Positions 1 to 12,690 are shown, counted from the stretch's first letter. The stretch is 64,000 bases of DNA from Talinum fruticosum (GCA_021018815.1 JAITYX010000003.1:9174501-9238500); one strand, 5' to 3'. Numbers and translations: made by a program. The notes: generated from the letters alone by a model not told the origin.

Positions 1-959
1 TGCTACGCACAGAGAAATATAATAATTTTTAAAAAGCACATATGCTATAATATTTCATATTTTTTATAGTCCTAGTAAGGAAATATGTAGATAAAAATTG
101 GAGGTGCACATTAACTTTAAATTAATTATAGAGGATTAAAAGAAATACGATACGGACGTTAAGTAATATTTTTTATTAATTTGCCATTGGAGTGGAATTT
201 AATATTTATAATCAAAGAAAAAATAAAAAATAAAAAAAATGATAAAAAATAATATAATTATAAAATAATAAGGCATGGTCATATTCAATGTAAATTAGGG
301 GTGCATAACAACATAATTTAATATATCAAACAAATTTATTGAAAAACTATAAAATTTAAAATATTTCAAATAAAGAGACTGAAAAAATTAATATATATAT
401 ACATATAATAACATATAAATGATAAACTTAAGATAAAAAAGAAAATATGAATTTGAAATCTACCTGCCAAAGAAGAAACGTGTGAAATCAAAATAAAACT
501 TTAGAAGAAACTTGAATTCGAGTACCTCTAGTAATGCCCGAGAATGATAGAACAGACCTAATCAAAATTTTAAAAACAAATTTATACTTAAGTCAAAAAT
601 TTCTGTTCAAATTATAGAATTAGAAAAAGTTATGCTCTTTTCTTTGCATGATAAAGAATCAATAACGCGAATATTAAATTAAAGAATCAATAACGACATT
701 AAAAAACAAATATCGATAACATCAAAGGATAAATTATGGTTATTAATTCATAAATAACTTTAAATTGCTAGACAACTATTCCAAATAATAACTTTAAATT
801 GAAGCTCATTTGTTACTATACATTGTACAAATTACTATTATAGACTTAAGTTAAATATAATAACTCGAATATTACATCAAGGAGCAAGGTAGTATTCTTA
901 ATTCATAAAAAAAAGGTGTAATTTCTATCTTTACGTTTCATACTACAATGTTTACGTTA
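1..959. other. AT-rich intergenic DNA, no gene seen
   Basis: A/T-dominated sequence with many short homopolymer runs. No open frame of useful length or recognisable protein motif appears on either strand. I see nothing functional here. Confidence 0.6.
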
Positions 960-1324
960 ATTTCATCTCTTTATCTCGCGGATCCTCGAAACCATTTTCT
1001 CTTTACTTGTTCTTGGTTGGAACATTGAAGTGGGTTAGACCCATCCCAAATTAATTGGGATCTTTCCCTTGTTGCATAGCATTTCATCTCTTTATCTGCT
1101 AGATCTTGAAACCATTTTCTCTTTACTATTCTTGGTTGGAACATTGAAGTGGGTTAGACCCATCCCAAATTTAGTTGGGATCTTTCCCTTGTTGCATAGC
1201 ATTTCATCTCTTTATCCGCGGATCCTCGAAACCATTTTCTCTTTACTTGTTCTTGGTTGGAACATTGAAGTGGGTTAGACCCATCCCAAATTTAATTGGG
1301 ATCTTTCCCTTGTTGCATAGCCTA
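960..1324. repeat. Three tandem copies of a ~120-bp repeat
   Basis: Three near-identical units begin at about 960, 1081 and 1201, each opening with ATTTCATCTCTTTATC and closing with CTTTCCCTTGTTGCATAG. Each unit carries two imperfect palindromes, TGGGTTAGACCCA and CCCAAATTAATTGGG. An open frame runs through units 2 and 3 only because the unit length is a multiple of three and lacks stops in that phase; its product would be a repeated hydrophobic peptide. I read this as a small non-coding tandem array. Confidence 0.85.
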
Positions 1325-3987
1325 ATACAGGAAGAAATATGATATTAGTAGTCATTAATCACCAAATTCCACCCAAAATCAAACAACATTATAAATTAGA
1401 AAGGCATATTTCTGCAGCAAATGAACAACAACTACTACAATAATTGTGGATGGATTAAACACCATAATTTCTTTAAGAATACTATATTAATTACTTTAAA
1501 GGACCCCTCACAAGCCAACACATATTGTCCTGTACATTTACCATTATCGATAAAAAGCCCAAGAAATTGAAAGCTAACCCTCAAAGAACACTCGTCAAAC
1601 CAACAATGCATGAAAAATTAATTACCCAACAAATTCCATTTCCTAGTTACACATCAGCACATAGTATCCAAGAACCACCCCCAGCCCCTATTTTGCAAAG
1701 TATCCCTTGTCAATATTTTCCATTTTTAAGGCACGGGAGCAGCAAATGATTTTACAAAGAAATTCCTTCCGATGCTTAAATATCATGGTAGAAACACATA
1801 ACTTTTCCAGACAATCAACAAACAATAAATCAGTAACTTTTCAGTATAATCACATTTTTCCAGCTCCAATGTAAAGTTAATTGCCTTTTTCTAATTGAAA
1901 GGAGAGAACAACTTTGGAAATCAATATTTGAATGTTTTAACTAATGAAATAATGTGAAAAATTAAGTAGGAATCACCAAATCTGTTTTCTATACACCCAA
2001 AGTATGATTGTGATCCCTTGTTCCTTAATGACTCGCAAATGAAATCATGCAAGAAAAGGGCAGAACTTTCAGAATCGGTGGGTTCAATGGGATTGAGTGA
2101 TCGGTAGCTGATAGTCCACATAATTCTACTTAGTCTCATATGCAGCTTCATCTTACCAAAAACAATGAAGAGAGCCTAGCACTGGGCCCTTTTCAAAATT
2201 CTTAACGAGATATCTTCCATTGTAATTTCTACAATGTCATGAATTACTAATGAAATAGTATTTTCTATTTCGTAATTTAAATAGCAACAATGAAGCAAGG
2301 AAAAATATAAGGAAAGAAAATTTTAAAAAAAACAATTACAATAATAGCAATTTGTTCGGAATTCAAAAAGGGCCGAACACCTTAACCTTCTAACCATATC
2401 TTCCTCCCCCCATTCACCTTCTAGACTCTGTGGATACTACATTCCTTCCAGGTTATCCGTGAATATAAGCCCTGTTGCTACTTTGAGTACGAGTGTCTAG
2501 CTTCTTCAATGCATCGATGGCATTTATGCTTAGCACGATCTGTTGTATTATGAAATAAAACCGTGGATAAAACAGTCTGTCCGATTTATCATTATCTAGA
2601 TGCATGCTTTATGGATATTATATTAGTCACAGAATATCTCTGTGAAGTCTTGAAGGTTCATTATCATATTCACAAAAATTCGGCCTCCATAAGTAACATA
2701 AAAGTCCTCGGTGTCTCGTGTCTATTTACTACTAAAACAGGGATAGTGATAAACTTTCTTAAGATATGTTTCAAGCAGTAGTCTCTCTTAGATTGCTCTC
2801 TTAGATTGCTGGTTTGCTGCAAATGACCCTAAAAATACTTGACATTATGCCTACGAGTTCTCCGGTTAAGCGTTTGTAACATAAAATTGAGAATGCTTGG
2901 AAATATTGTCCAATTTTTTATTCATTTTCAGTAAAGGTAAATCAAACTCGGTGGCATTTAGGTTCAAAAATCTAACACTTTAGAGGATCATGGGAAGCAA
3001 TCTAAAAATTACGGAATAATATAATAAACCTTAGTGAAGTATGAATTAGTAAAGTATTTGTTTATTAAAAAAAGAGAATGTGAATTTGAAATCTAACATA
3101 TAATAGACAATTCATATATATATATAATTGTCAACCTATAAAATTAATGATCGGATCACTCAAATACCATTATATACATAAAAAGAAAAACCACCTCGAT
3201 CTTATAAAATAATAATAGTTGACGTAATCTAAGACATACGAACAGCTAAACAGATCTTTTAATAAAGCGAGATGTAACTTATTTTTGGGGGGGTGTCTTA
3301 TTCTCACCAAATAAACCCCAAGAGGTGTGGTCTCAAATTGAATTATACGTTTAGAAAGGGTTTAAAATTCACCATGTTATGTTAAAGCAAATCAAATTAC
3401 ATAGAGCATAGTGCCCCGATCAGCCGACCCAATACAAAAACATCTTTCTAATGAAGATAGAAAAATACCTAGTTCCTTATTTGTTACCCTCATCGATCTT
3501 GAACTATGTTTTTTTTTTTTGGGAGGGGGAGGGGAGGAGAAAAGATTACTTCAAAATGCAATAACCAAAAGTAGATCGGCTTCAGATTTGCATTACTGGT
3601 GAAATCGGTAATATGGTCTCTAACCCCAAATGTAACTATGATACGAAAGCGGTAAACACACACTTAAAACAACCCATATTCTTTAAGCGTTATACATCTC
3701 AGCAATTATAAACTATGAAATCAAAACAAATATATGGGAAACTTATTTGATAATTTAATTAATATTTTGCGATAAATTTAATAATGAATGAACATATATA
3801 AGCAACGGTATTGACTTCATTGACAACCATAGTTAGAAGAAATCATCATACCCAGAAAGCAATCTTAACAACATAACTCTAAAAAGCTCGTAAAGATACC
3901 CACCCAACAATCAAAATCACCCGAAATTGTCAAGAAAAGCCCCAAACTTTTCCTTATTTAAGCAAGCAACCCTAATCATGAGTCGAA
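1325..3987. other. Intergenic DNA, no supported gene
   Basis: Frames up to 76 codons exist here (a minus frame at 1921-2151, a plus frame at 2563-2781). None has a recognisable domain, convincing coding character or a promoter. A 13-bp duplication TCTCTTAGATTGC lies near 2784-2810, and a poly-T run followed by a G-rich tract lies near 3510-3540. A gene fragment cannot be excluded. Confidence 0.5.
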
Positions 3988-4830
3988 ATAATCGGAGGCA
4001 AAGAAAATTGATCCGGATTAAATTTAAAATTCAGAATCATACTTGTAAAATTGGTTTTTCTTTTTACGAGTCTTTGACAAACTCAAACTCACAAATCCTC
4101 TATCATCCATTACCCACAATATGCTACAACCAAATATGCATTCTCATCGGTGGTAGTCAAACCAAATAAAATGTCAAACAAAATCATGATGAATGCTAAC
4201 TGCATTCGGATTCAAACCAAATATGCATGTACTAATAACCTTAAGTTGAAGGCCCCGAAGAAATAATCAAATAACACGGGTCCAGAGAGAAGGGAAAAGG
4301 GAAAAAAAGTGAGGAATTCATACAAACAATTCGTCGAGCACCTGGCAAGCAGGGGACAAAACAGTTCCCGACACCCACTAAACGTACAAAAGTTTAGAAT
4401 ACGCAGTGATAATCAAAGGCAAAGAAAATTGATCCGGATTAAATTTAAAATTCAGAATCATACTTGTAAAATTGGTTTTTCTTTTTACAGTCTTTGACAA
4501 ACTCAAACTCACAAATCCTCTATCATCCATTACCCACAATATGCTACAACCAAATATGCATTCTCATCGGTGGCGGTCAAACCAAATAAAATGTCAAACA
4601 AAATCATGATGAATGCTAATTTGTTATGGATTAAAACCAAATATGCATGTACTAATAACCTTAAGTTGAAGGCCCCGAAGAAATAATCAAATAGCACGGG
4701 TCCGAGAGAGAAGGGAAAAGGGAAAAAAAAGTAAGGAATTCACACAAACAATTCGTCGAGTACACGGCGGGTAGAGGACAAAATAGTTCCCGACACCCAC
4801 TAAACGTACAAAAGATTAGAATACGCAGTG
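3988..4830. repeat. Tandem duplication, 2 x ~421 bp
   Basis: Copy 1 is 3988-4408 and copy 2 is 4409-4830. They match closely over their whole length, apart from a diverged patch near 4195-4215 / 4617-4635. Both end with AATACGCAGTG, and the second starts directly after the first. Two of the differences are CGAG against CAG (near 4067 / 4488) and CCAG against CCGAG (near 4282 / 4704), the same kind of difference seen between LTR pairs elsewhere in this window. No coding function is apparent. Confidence 0.9.
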
Positions 4831-5345
4831 GTTTTCAAATTGCGAACATGAGAAAGTGAGAGAGAGAGAGACGAGATGACGTCAAAACCCGAAGAGGAAG
4901 GAGATGACGGTGGCCTCGGCGACCGTGGACGACGACGGTGGGGCTTTAGATGAGGAGGACGATGGCGGTGCGAGGCTGGTTGATTCCGGGAGACGACCGC
5001 GGCCCGGGATTCAGAGCGGGACGGCGATGGCGGTGCAAGGGTGGTTGATTCCGGTGAGAAGTGGCTGGTTGATTCCGGGAGACGATGGGAGACGACTGCG
5101 GCCTCGATTTCGAGTAGGACGATGATGGCGGTGCGAGGCTGATTGATTCCGGTGAGAAGTGGTGGAAGAGAGAGAGAGAGAGACAAGGGTTCCGGTGAGA
5201 AGTGGTGGGAGAGAGAGAGAGAGACAAGGGTGAAGATAGAGGTAGAAGAACAACTACGGGGATTTGGTGGAAAAGAGAGAAGCGAAAGGGATAGAGACGT
5301 GATAAGACGTCGGTTGGAGTTTAGCGAAAGGATTGAGAAATGATA
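4831..5345. repeat. GC-rich degenerate minisatellite with GA tracts
   Basis: A GC-rich island in AT-rich surroundings. It is built from recurring words such as GGTTGATTCCGG, GTGAGAAGTGG and GATGGCGGTGCGAGG, interspersed with (GA)n runs near 4858-4872, 5168-5182 and 5211-5223. Long open frames on both strands (up to 194 codons on the minus strand) give low-complexity Ser/Arg/Pro/His-rich products, as expected from repeats. It could be a decayed 5' gene end (CpG-rich with GA/CT leader), but nothing identifies a gene. Confidence 0.6.
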
Positions 5346-5437
5346 TTTGATTGATTTTTTTATTGATAAATTAATTGAGATCAACGGTTGGAATTTATCT
5401 ACACAATTTTAATGGTTGAGATCATTTTAAATTCGAA

Positions 5438-5495
5438 AATTACTCTGGTTGCAACATTTTGAAATTTGAAAAGATTGGCATTATATAGTGTATAG

Positions 5496-5568
<73 letters not shown>

Positions 5569-5702
5569 GAGTCCATAGATGAGTGGAAACTTATTTTTTA
5601 AATGATAAATTATTTATTTTTTTATTGGACGAAACTCCTTAATTCACTCCGGTTGCGAGCATTTTAAAATTTGAAAAGATTGACATTATATAGTGTATAG
5701 AT
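5438..5702. repeat. ~60-bp direct repeat flanking an ATT microsatellite
   Basis: The segment at about 5438-5494 is repeated at about 5642-5702. Both share AAATTTGAAAAGATTG and CATTATATAGTGTATAGAT. The copies flank the ATT tract and about 70 bp of other sequence. The repeated segment may be the end of an old dispersed element. Confidence 0.75.
5496..5568. repeat. (ATT)n microsatellite, about 24 units
   Basis: Uninterrupted ATT/TTA trinucleotide run seen directly in the sequence. Confidence 0.97.
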
Positions 5703-7012
5703 AATTGCATATCACATGTTTATTATGTGGGATGTGTATATTTCTAAAATGAATTTATTTTAATTTTTTGAATAATATCAAATAATATTGTGAATTTAGA
5801 TAAAATATTGTCTTCAATCTATAGACTATTTTTTTAAAAAAAATTAGAATTTTAAAGTTTAAAACTGAAAAAGGAGAAAAGACTAATGATGAATTAAGTA
5901 TATAAATATTAAAAAATAAGTTTTGAGGATAAGTTATTAAAAACTAAAATTAATATTTTTATTTCAATGATTTAGAGAAAAAGATAAATTCACTTATATT
6001 TATTAACTTATTAGTACTTTTATCATTATAAATTCATTAAAAATAATAAAATTATAAAAATAATAATTATAAAAATAAAATTAATTAATATTTTTGCATA
6101 ACGAGGGCATAACCCCAGTTTATACTAATAACATCCCTTCCCTCTAGCCTACTCAAAATAAAAAATAAAAAGAAAAATATCCAACCATTGTTTTCCTATC
6201 ACAATACGATATATAAAACAATCATTTTAAATACACTTATAAAATGAATATCAAATTGACATTTATATGACGTGACTTAATCAGATAAAATATATCACCA
6301 TAAAAATGAGAAGTTTTAAAAATAAAAAAATAAAATAACGAATTAGAAATGTTGATACTTTTGGTGTACATTTGTACAATTATACTTTTTCTACGTACAA
6401 AGAAAACTATGGATATGTTGTATATATGTGAACATTTTTTTATTGCATTATTAATTTTGACCCGTGCATTGGGTTTCACAGAAGTTTTTTTAACAAAAAG
6501 TTATACAACATATCAAATTCAATTATAGTAAAGAAGTATTATTATGCCAACGAGTAATGCAGTTGTTGTAACATGGTAATTATGGTAACTTCTATAATAT
6601 GGTTCATACGTGTGAATTGATTGAATCTTATTTATTAGTTTATTTAAATTTAATTAAGATTAATTTAAAAATTTTTAAATTATTAATAAATGAGTAAAAT
6701 AATAGATTTTCTAGATATTGTGTTTCGATCTTTTTTCCATAGATTGTTTGGATCATTTAATTTTATCACTCATTTAAACAAAAAACATACAAAAAAAAAT
6801 TACATAAATCAACGATAGATTTCAACCCCTCCCCTTCGCAAGTTGAGACATGCCTAGTAACAATCCCTCTATGATCATCCTAGGAGCATAACAAATATTG
6901 TACTATCACTTGGCACATCATATTTACTTTTAATAAAAAAAGAAAGTAATATAAAATGTCCATTTTTTGCTCATGATATTACATTCTCTTTCCCCTTTTT
7001 CTCTTGGCTTTG
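5703..7012. other. AT-rich intergenic DNA, no gene seen
   Basis: A/T-rich with short poly-A and poly-T runs. The longest frame (minus, 6237-6479, 80 codons) is Ile/Lys/Phe-rich and looks like chance. No RNA gene or element end could be identified. Confidence 0.55.
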
Positions 7013-7399
7013 TTCGGCAACAATGTTTGGATAACTTTTAATCAATTAAATATTAGTGTTCGTTAAGATAGTATTTCAACTAACTTTTACAGCTTGCTTA
7101 TAGCGTTTCAGTGTTTTTGAAAAGTTAAGAATATTAGGTTTTCACATATAAAAGTAGCGTTTTTTATTTTTTGACAAAAAAACCCTTCATTAATTTATAT
7201 TTGGCAAATTATCTATATCTTTTTACATCAATTTACAATAATCAGCTAACTCAATCACTAAATTTACCGAACACATTTATTCAACCGCTCAATTGAATAA
7301 CTATATGCTAATTGCTAAAATTTAACAACTATCAACTACTTAAACAGATATCACCTACACAAATATTTATCCGCTACTCAAATAGTTCGTTTTGCCGAA
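7013..7399. mobile_element. Possible small MITE-like element
   Basis: TTCGGCAA at 7013-7020 is the reverse complement of TTGCCGAA at 7392-7399. The interior is A/T-rich with repeated AGCTAA/CAACTA-type words, a texture common in plant hAT-type MITEs. No target-site duplication is evident, so the boundaries and class are tentative. Confidence 0.3.
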
Positions 7400-7754
7400 G
7401 CAGGGCCGTAGCTCTCCCCCTCTTCTTCTCACATCTCTATCTTTCTCTCTCCATTTTTCATAATTTTTTAACGATTTCAATCTAGTTCTTCATTCTATTC
7501 GCTTATTTGAATACAATTTTTAACTAATTTATTCGATTTTGATTGATTTCGTCATTTTTTAATTCTTAGATTTACAATTTCTTCCTCTACTTCTCATATC
7601 TACAATTTCTTGCCAATTTTGTTTGTGATCCGATAATTTTTTGGTGTGTCATTGCTTATAATTTTAATATTATGAAAACAAGAGGTAATTTATACAATAT
7701 CTTCATTTTTCTCTATCTTTCTATGATTTATTCATTTGTTTATTAAATTGTATT
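7400..7754. other. Pyrimidine-rich unique sequence next to SIRE copy 1
   Basis: A CT-rich stretch (7415-7460) is followed by T-rich sequence and ATGAAAACAAGAGGTAATTT at 7671-7690, which superficially resembles a short first exon with a GT splice donor. The continuation beyond the inserted element (18342 onward) shows no matching exon. No gene call is made. Confidence 0.3.
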
Positions 7755-9239
7755 TGAAGACTTAATTTCTAACTCTAAAGTCATTCCGAGTATTACATGA
7801 AAACTACGGTATAAATCCTAACTCTCTTAAATTTTGATGTCATGTCATTCCGAGTACTATAGAAACTCGTGTGTAAGTTTTCATTCTGTTTTGACCGACT
7901 CGGAAAGAACTTTATTGCATATCTCCTGCACTGATTTTTTACTCACTTAGACATCACTCGGAACTATCGCATGCCCAAATAATTTCTCTAACACCCTTAT
8001 TCCGAGTACTGACTGTGTATTTCAACGCAAATAGAATTACAATGTTAATTTCTTATTCTAAGTCGGTTTATTTTCTTGAGAATTATTTGACCGGATCAAA
8101 TTTCTATACTCGATATTTTACTCTCTCTACTTGATCATCCTTATGATTGACTTAGATGGAATTTGAGTATATCGAATATTAGACTTAGAAAATTCAATTC
8201 TTTTAGACCAAAGATAATTAAACTTTTAATTGTGCTAATTTAATTATTATATGTGCCTAGTCTTGGACCAAAGTATTTTATACTTTAAGAACTAATGTGG
8301 TTTGCTTTTGTAGGTTACTCAAATGAGGCTAACTCATTTTTGAAATACAAAAGTAACCGACTTCTAGCTATCAAACACCAGCGAGACAAGTTTTACCTAC
8401 TTTTGGACATGGCTCGAGACACCATGCCAGGGTTATCTGTTTCCAAAGCTGGAAAACTCCAACCCCGGGTTTAACAGTTGTTTTCATCACAATTTTCAAT
8501 CACCACCAAGTGATTGGACCATCTTTGGAGCCAAGAGCCGTTGCACAACGTTCACATCCCAACGGATGTTTTCCGAGTGACTTAGAAGACCCGTTCCAAC
8601 GGCTAGTGAAGACTTCTGTCCAGAACCAAGACTCAACGGTCACTCTTCCTAGTTAGCTATAAATAAAAGCCACTTCACAAGACTAGAAGACTGCTGAACA
8701 TTATTGCTTGAACACTTTACTTGAGCAGAAGCTATTGTTTTCATGCTTATTCAATCTTCTACTTACAACTCCAAGTTTGTATTTAATATTTTCTAAGTTA
8801 TAAAGAAAGTCTTGTAATCATTCATATTCTTTTCTTACTTTCTAAGTAAGGTCCCTTGACTGAGCTATATAGGTTAACTCAGCTTAGTTGTCCCCGATTG
8901 TAATGGTTACCTTAGTCAAGAAGTACTAGATCGGATAAAGGAACTTCTAAGTCTAGGAAAACATTATAAGGAATTATTTAAGGGAGTAATTCGGTAGAGT
9001 CGGTCCTTGTATTTTGTGGATTCAAAATAGTGGATTTGACTTGGTGCTTGGATTAGCACTGTCCGTGGTTTTATGCCCCAGGAGGGTTTCCATGTAAATT
9101 TATGTTATCACTTTTACGAGTCCAATCTAAACTCAAAATCTACTTGTTTAGCCGATTTGTTGCAAAAATCATTTAATTTTCTCTATCACCCTATTCACCC
9201 CTCTTAGGGTGACTTAGACTCTCCATGAGCAAACCTTCA
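7755..9239 (+). repeat. 5' LTR of SIRE copy 1
   Basis: Begins TGAAGACT and ends ACCTTCA, two bases before the primer site. A TATA box (TATAAATA, 8658-8665) sits about 580 bp before the LTR end. Upstream of it are several AACGG/CCGTT words. The U3 near-palindrome beginning CAAAGTAT and the leader hairpin shared with the other LTRs are present, slightly decayed. Confidence 0.93.
8658..8667 (+). promoter_or_regulatory. LTR TATA box, copy 1
   Basis: TATAAATAAA at the position occupied by TATAAATAG or TATAAAAGG in the other LTRs of this family (17754, 20654, 33306, 42551, 59179). Transcription probably starts about 30 bp downstream, which sets the U3/R border. Confidence 0.75.
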
Positions 9240-9241
9240 AT

Positions 9242-9253
9242 TGGTATCAAAGC
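9242..9253 (+). other. Primer binding site (initiator tRNA-Met type)
   Basis: TGGTATCAAAGC, one mismatch from TGGTATCAGAGC, the plant initiator tRNA-Met complement used by copia elements. It lies two bases after the LTR. Confidence 0.9.
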
Positions 9254-9298
9254 CTAACCTTTCAAGAGGATCTCACCATCCAAAGGTATAAAGATTAG

Positions 9299-11080
9299 AT
9301 GACTCGGAATAATGGAGAGTTCGATGAAGGAAGATCACCACCGGACCACTCGAAGTTCAAAGGGTCAAACTTTGCCCATTGGAAGAAGATGATAGAATGT
9401 TTCCTGATGGACAACAATGAAGATGTTTGGAACATCATCCAAGCCGGCAACTACATTCCAATGAAGACGGAGAATGCAACTCTTGTACCTGAAGCCAAAT
9501 CCGAGTTCACCTCCGAGGAGACCGAGAAATTCGAAAGAATTTCAAAGCTATGAACACACCGATATGTGCCATTAGCACGAGAAGAATACAATAGGGTCAT
9601 AGCTCGTGATATAGCTAAAGAGGTGTGGGATACACTTGTCAACACCTATGATGGAACAAGCCAAGTGAAGCGGGCGAAGATAAGGCGAGTATCTTCCTAA
9701 GTATGAGTCTGTTCAAGATGGAGCCAAAAGAAAACATCACTTAGATGTATTTTCGGTTCACCGAGCTTACCAATAATCTCAAATCTCTGGGTAGAAGGAT
9801 TTCTTACGAAGAAATGGCCACAAATATTTTGAGAAGTCTACCAAAGCAGAGATGGGGTCCCAAAGTGGCAACCATTGAAGAAGCTCGGAACCTCTCTCAA
9901 CTAAGGCCAGGCGAGCTTATTGGCAAGCTACTCACTCCCGAGATTCATTTGGAGGAAGAGGATGCCGAGGTCAGCACCAAAAGGAATATTGCGCTGAAGG
10001 CCTCGGAAAGCGGACGTGAAAGTCCGAGCTCCTTAAAATCGAAGAGGACCCTATGACACTCGTAGTCCGCAGCTTCAAGAGAATGATGAAATACAAGAAG
10101 TAGAAAAAGAGGCTAAAGGATCATTTCTACAAGAAAGATAAGAAGGACAGAAAAGGTAAATATTCTTCTCCTTCAAAGTTATCTTTATCTAAGAACTCGA
10201 TTGCTTTGAATATGGCGAGCAAGGAGCACATAGTCAAAGATTGTCCCAAGAGAAAGAAGGACAGAAAGAAGAAGGCTATGATGGCTACCTGGAGTGATGA
10301 CGACTCATCCGAAGAAGATGACTCGGACGACTCTAAGTGTCTTATGGCACTTACGGACTCGAAGTTGAATCGAGTCGGACAGCGTGGACTCGGATATTGA
10401 TGAGGTAGTTGAATACTTTCTCAAATTTTCAAAAGTTGATCTAGCACGATACATTTTTACTTTGGAAGAAAAGTCCAATTTCGACTCTTTCCAGTTCAAA
10501 GAACTAATTGAGTCTCTTAAATGAGAGCAATGTTTTGAAAAATAAATTGGAAAAGCTGAGACAAAATCTGAAAAAACTTAAGACCGATGACGCAAGCAAA
10601 TGAGATTATGTCCGAGTCACTCGGAACGGAGAATGAGCAATTGAAAAGAAAGCTTAATGAGTCTCAAGAACTTGTTTTAAAATTCACTCAAGGTTAGAAA
10701 AACCTTGATATGCTATTAGGCTCTCGGTGTGTCTCTTTCCGGAAAGAAGAACTTGGTTTTAATGAAGAAGAGGAATCAAAATCCTATTCTAATCTTTTCA
10801 AAAAGGATTCCGAAGTGTAAAGTTCAGGAAGGCTGAGCATGGTGCCATTCATACAAATGAACAGAGAACTAAGCCCATACCAGACTTATAGGAAAAAGCC
10901 TTCTCCTCCATTTTACAAAAGAAAAGATTTTTAAGAGAAAGAGACACGAGACTTAGTTTTCTAGAAGAAAGACTCGGAATCATACCGGACCCAAAATTAT
11001 TCAAATCGGGTTCTCAAAAGTGCTCTTCCTCGGAAAAGGACCACAGTAAAGGGAGTTATTGGTTTCGTAAGAGGAAGTGA
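9299..11080 (+). pseudogene. gag: gag of SIRE copy 1, broken
   Basis: The start ATG at 9299 matches the starts of the other copies (34024, 59798). The capsid-like region reads KFKGSNFAHWKKMIECFLMD, typical of SIRE-type gag, and continues in other frames through 9745-10056 (LGRRISYEEMATNILRSLPK). The zinc knuckle at about 10202-10244 is damaged: the second Cys is Tyr, and the stretch reads GGCGAGCAAG where GGCAGCAAG would keep the frame. A Lys/acidic tail (KKAMMATWSDDDSSEEDDSDD) follows, then a degenerate linker to the protease. At least three frameshifts and several stops are present. The native product would package element RNA into cytoplasmic particles. Confidence 0.9.
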
Positions 11081-12690
11081 GCTGTCTCATAGGTAACTCG
11101 AGAAGAAGAAGAAAGGTCGAGTGGTACTTAGACGAGTGGTTGCTCATGCCACATGTCAAGAGATTCAAGACTGTTCTCCGAGCTAGAAGATGCGAAGGAG
11201 GAAAAGTTACATTTGGAGATAACAACAAAGGTAAGATTTTAGGGATTGGCAAAATTGGTGAAGGAATCAACACAGTCGACTCTAGTCTACCTTGTCAAAG
11301 GACTCAAGTACAATCTTCTTAGCATTTCTCGGTCGTGTGACAAATTTCAAGTGGTAATGTTTACTTAGACCAACTGCTACACCTGTGATGCAATCACCAA
11401 GGAGACTAAGCTCTCAAGTCTAAGGTCGGGTAACACTTATAATATTCCCCTCTTAGATTCAACCCGAATTTATCTTATTTGAAAGCATCCGTGAACGATG
11501 ATTCATGGACCTTGCATCATAGACTAGGTCATATCAGCATTCATACTATCAAGAAACTTGCATCTCATGGATTGGTTAGGGGTTTACGTAACCGTGCTTT
11601 TAAGAAATATAAAATCTGTGAGGCCTTCAAGAATCATAGACTAGGTCATATGGATTTGTGTGGTGAAATTCCTATGAAAAGTCTTGGAGGTAAATCGTAT
11701 GTACTTGTTGCTATTGATGATTTCTCATGATTTACTTGGGTGTGTTTTCTTAAGAACAAGAATGAAGCCTTCAAAGAATTCACTAAGCTCTGCAGAAAAA
11801 TTCAAGTGTAGTCTCAAACTTAGATCGGAAGGATTCCAACCGACCATAGAAGGGAGTTCGAGTACTCGGAATTGGCGGACTTACGTGACAAGAATGACAT
11901 CTCTCACAACTTCTTTGCATCAAGAACTCCTCAACATATTGGAGTAGTGGAGAGAAAGAACAAAACTCTTGAAGAAATAGAAAGGACTATGATGATTGAA
12001 AATGACCTACCTTACTATTTACGGGCTGAGGCAATCAACACAATAAATTACACACTCAACGGATGCCTCATCGGACCCATCTTGAAGAAAACACCCTACG
12101 AGCTTTACAAAAAGAAGAAACCCAACATCTCATACTTCAAACCATTCAGGTGTAAGTGTTTTGTCCACAACAATGGTAAGGAGCATCTGACTAAGTTTGA
12201 TGCTAGGTCGGATGAAGGTATATTTCTAGGTTATTTATCTTATAATAAAGCTTATCGAGTTTTTAACAAAAGAACTAATAAAGTGGAAAAAGTATCCACT
12301 TTGTCTTTGATGAAATTGATCTTGGCAGGATAAGTGAGTCCAGATACTTAGATCTAAGACTTAACGAGAGATGAAGACGACCTTGCTATAGCTGAGCTTA
12401 GAAAGAGTCAAAACAGAATTACTAAGGCAACTCAAAATGGAGTAACTCGGAATGTTATGACTTAGACTGAACAAACTGAAGAGCCAGCTTAGAATATTGG
12501 AGAACAAGTCAATGAGACTCAGCAAGATCAACCAATTAAAGATGATCATGTTCAACCAACAAACTTGGTGAATCAAAAGACAGGTAAAGCTTTCAAATAT
12601 GCATCCAACCACCCACTTGAAAACATACTTTCGACATCAACAATGAGGTAAGAACTCGATCTTCTTTACATAATTTGTGTGCATTTTCTG
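11081..12690 (+). pseudogene. pol: pol protease-integrase region of SIRE copy 1, broken
   Basis: The protease active site lies at 11122-11155. It is frameshifted at GACGAGTGG where GACAGTGG would read Asp-Ser-Gly, as in copies 2 and 4. The gag-pre-integrase zinc domain starts at 11479 (WTLHHRLGHISIHTIKKLAS ... KICEAF; the second Cys is lost). The integrase core follows with LGHMDLCGEIPMKSLGGKSY and an in-frame stop after DDFS, then TPQHIGVVERKNKTLEE, which contains the C-terminal catalytic Glu. The 11872-12333 frame also covers the conserved integrase C-terminus (KTPYELYKKKKPNISYFKPF). A linker with stops leads to RT. Confidence 0.9.

Noticed and set aside
1069..1278. 69-codon frame with repeated hydrophobic peptide
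   Set aside because: Read-through of the 120-bp tandem repeat, not a gene.
4800..5384. 194-codon minus-strand frame, Ser/Pro/His-rich
   Set aside because: Product of repeated GA-tract and minisatellite words; overlapping long frames exist on both strands and no domain is visible.
7671..7690. Possible first exon ATGAAAACAAGAG with splice donor GTAATT
   Set aside because: Four codons only, no supporting downstream exon on the far side of the insertion.
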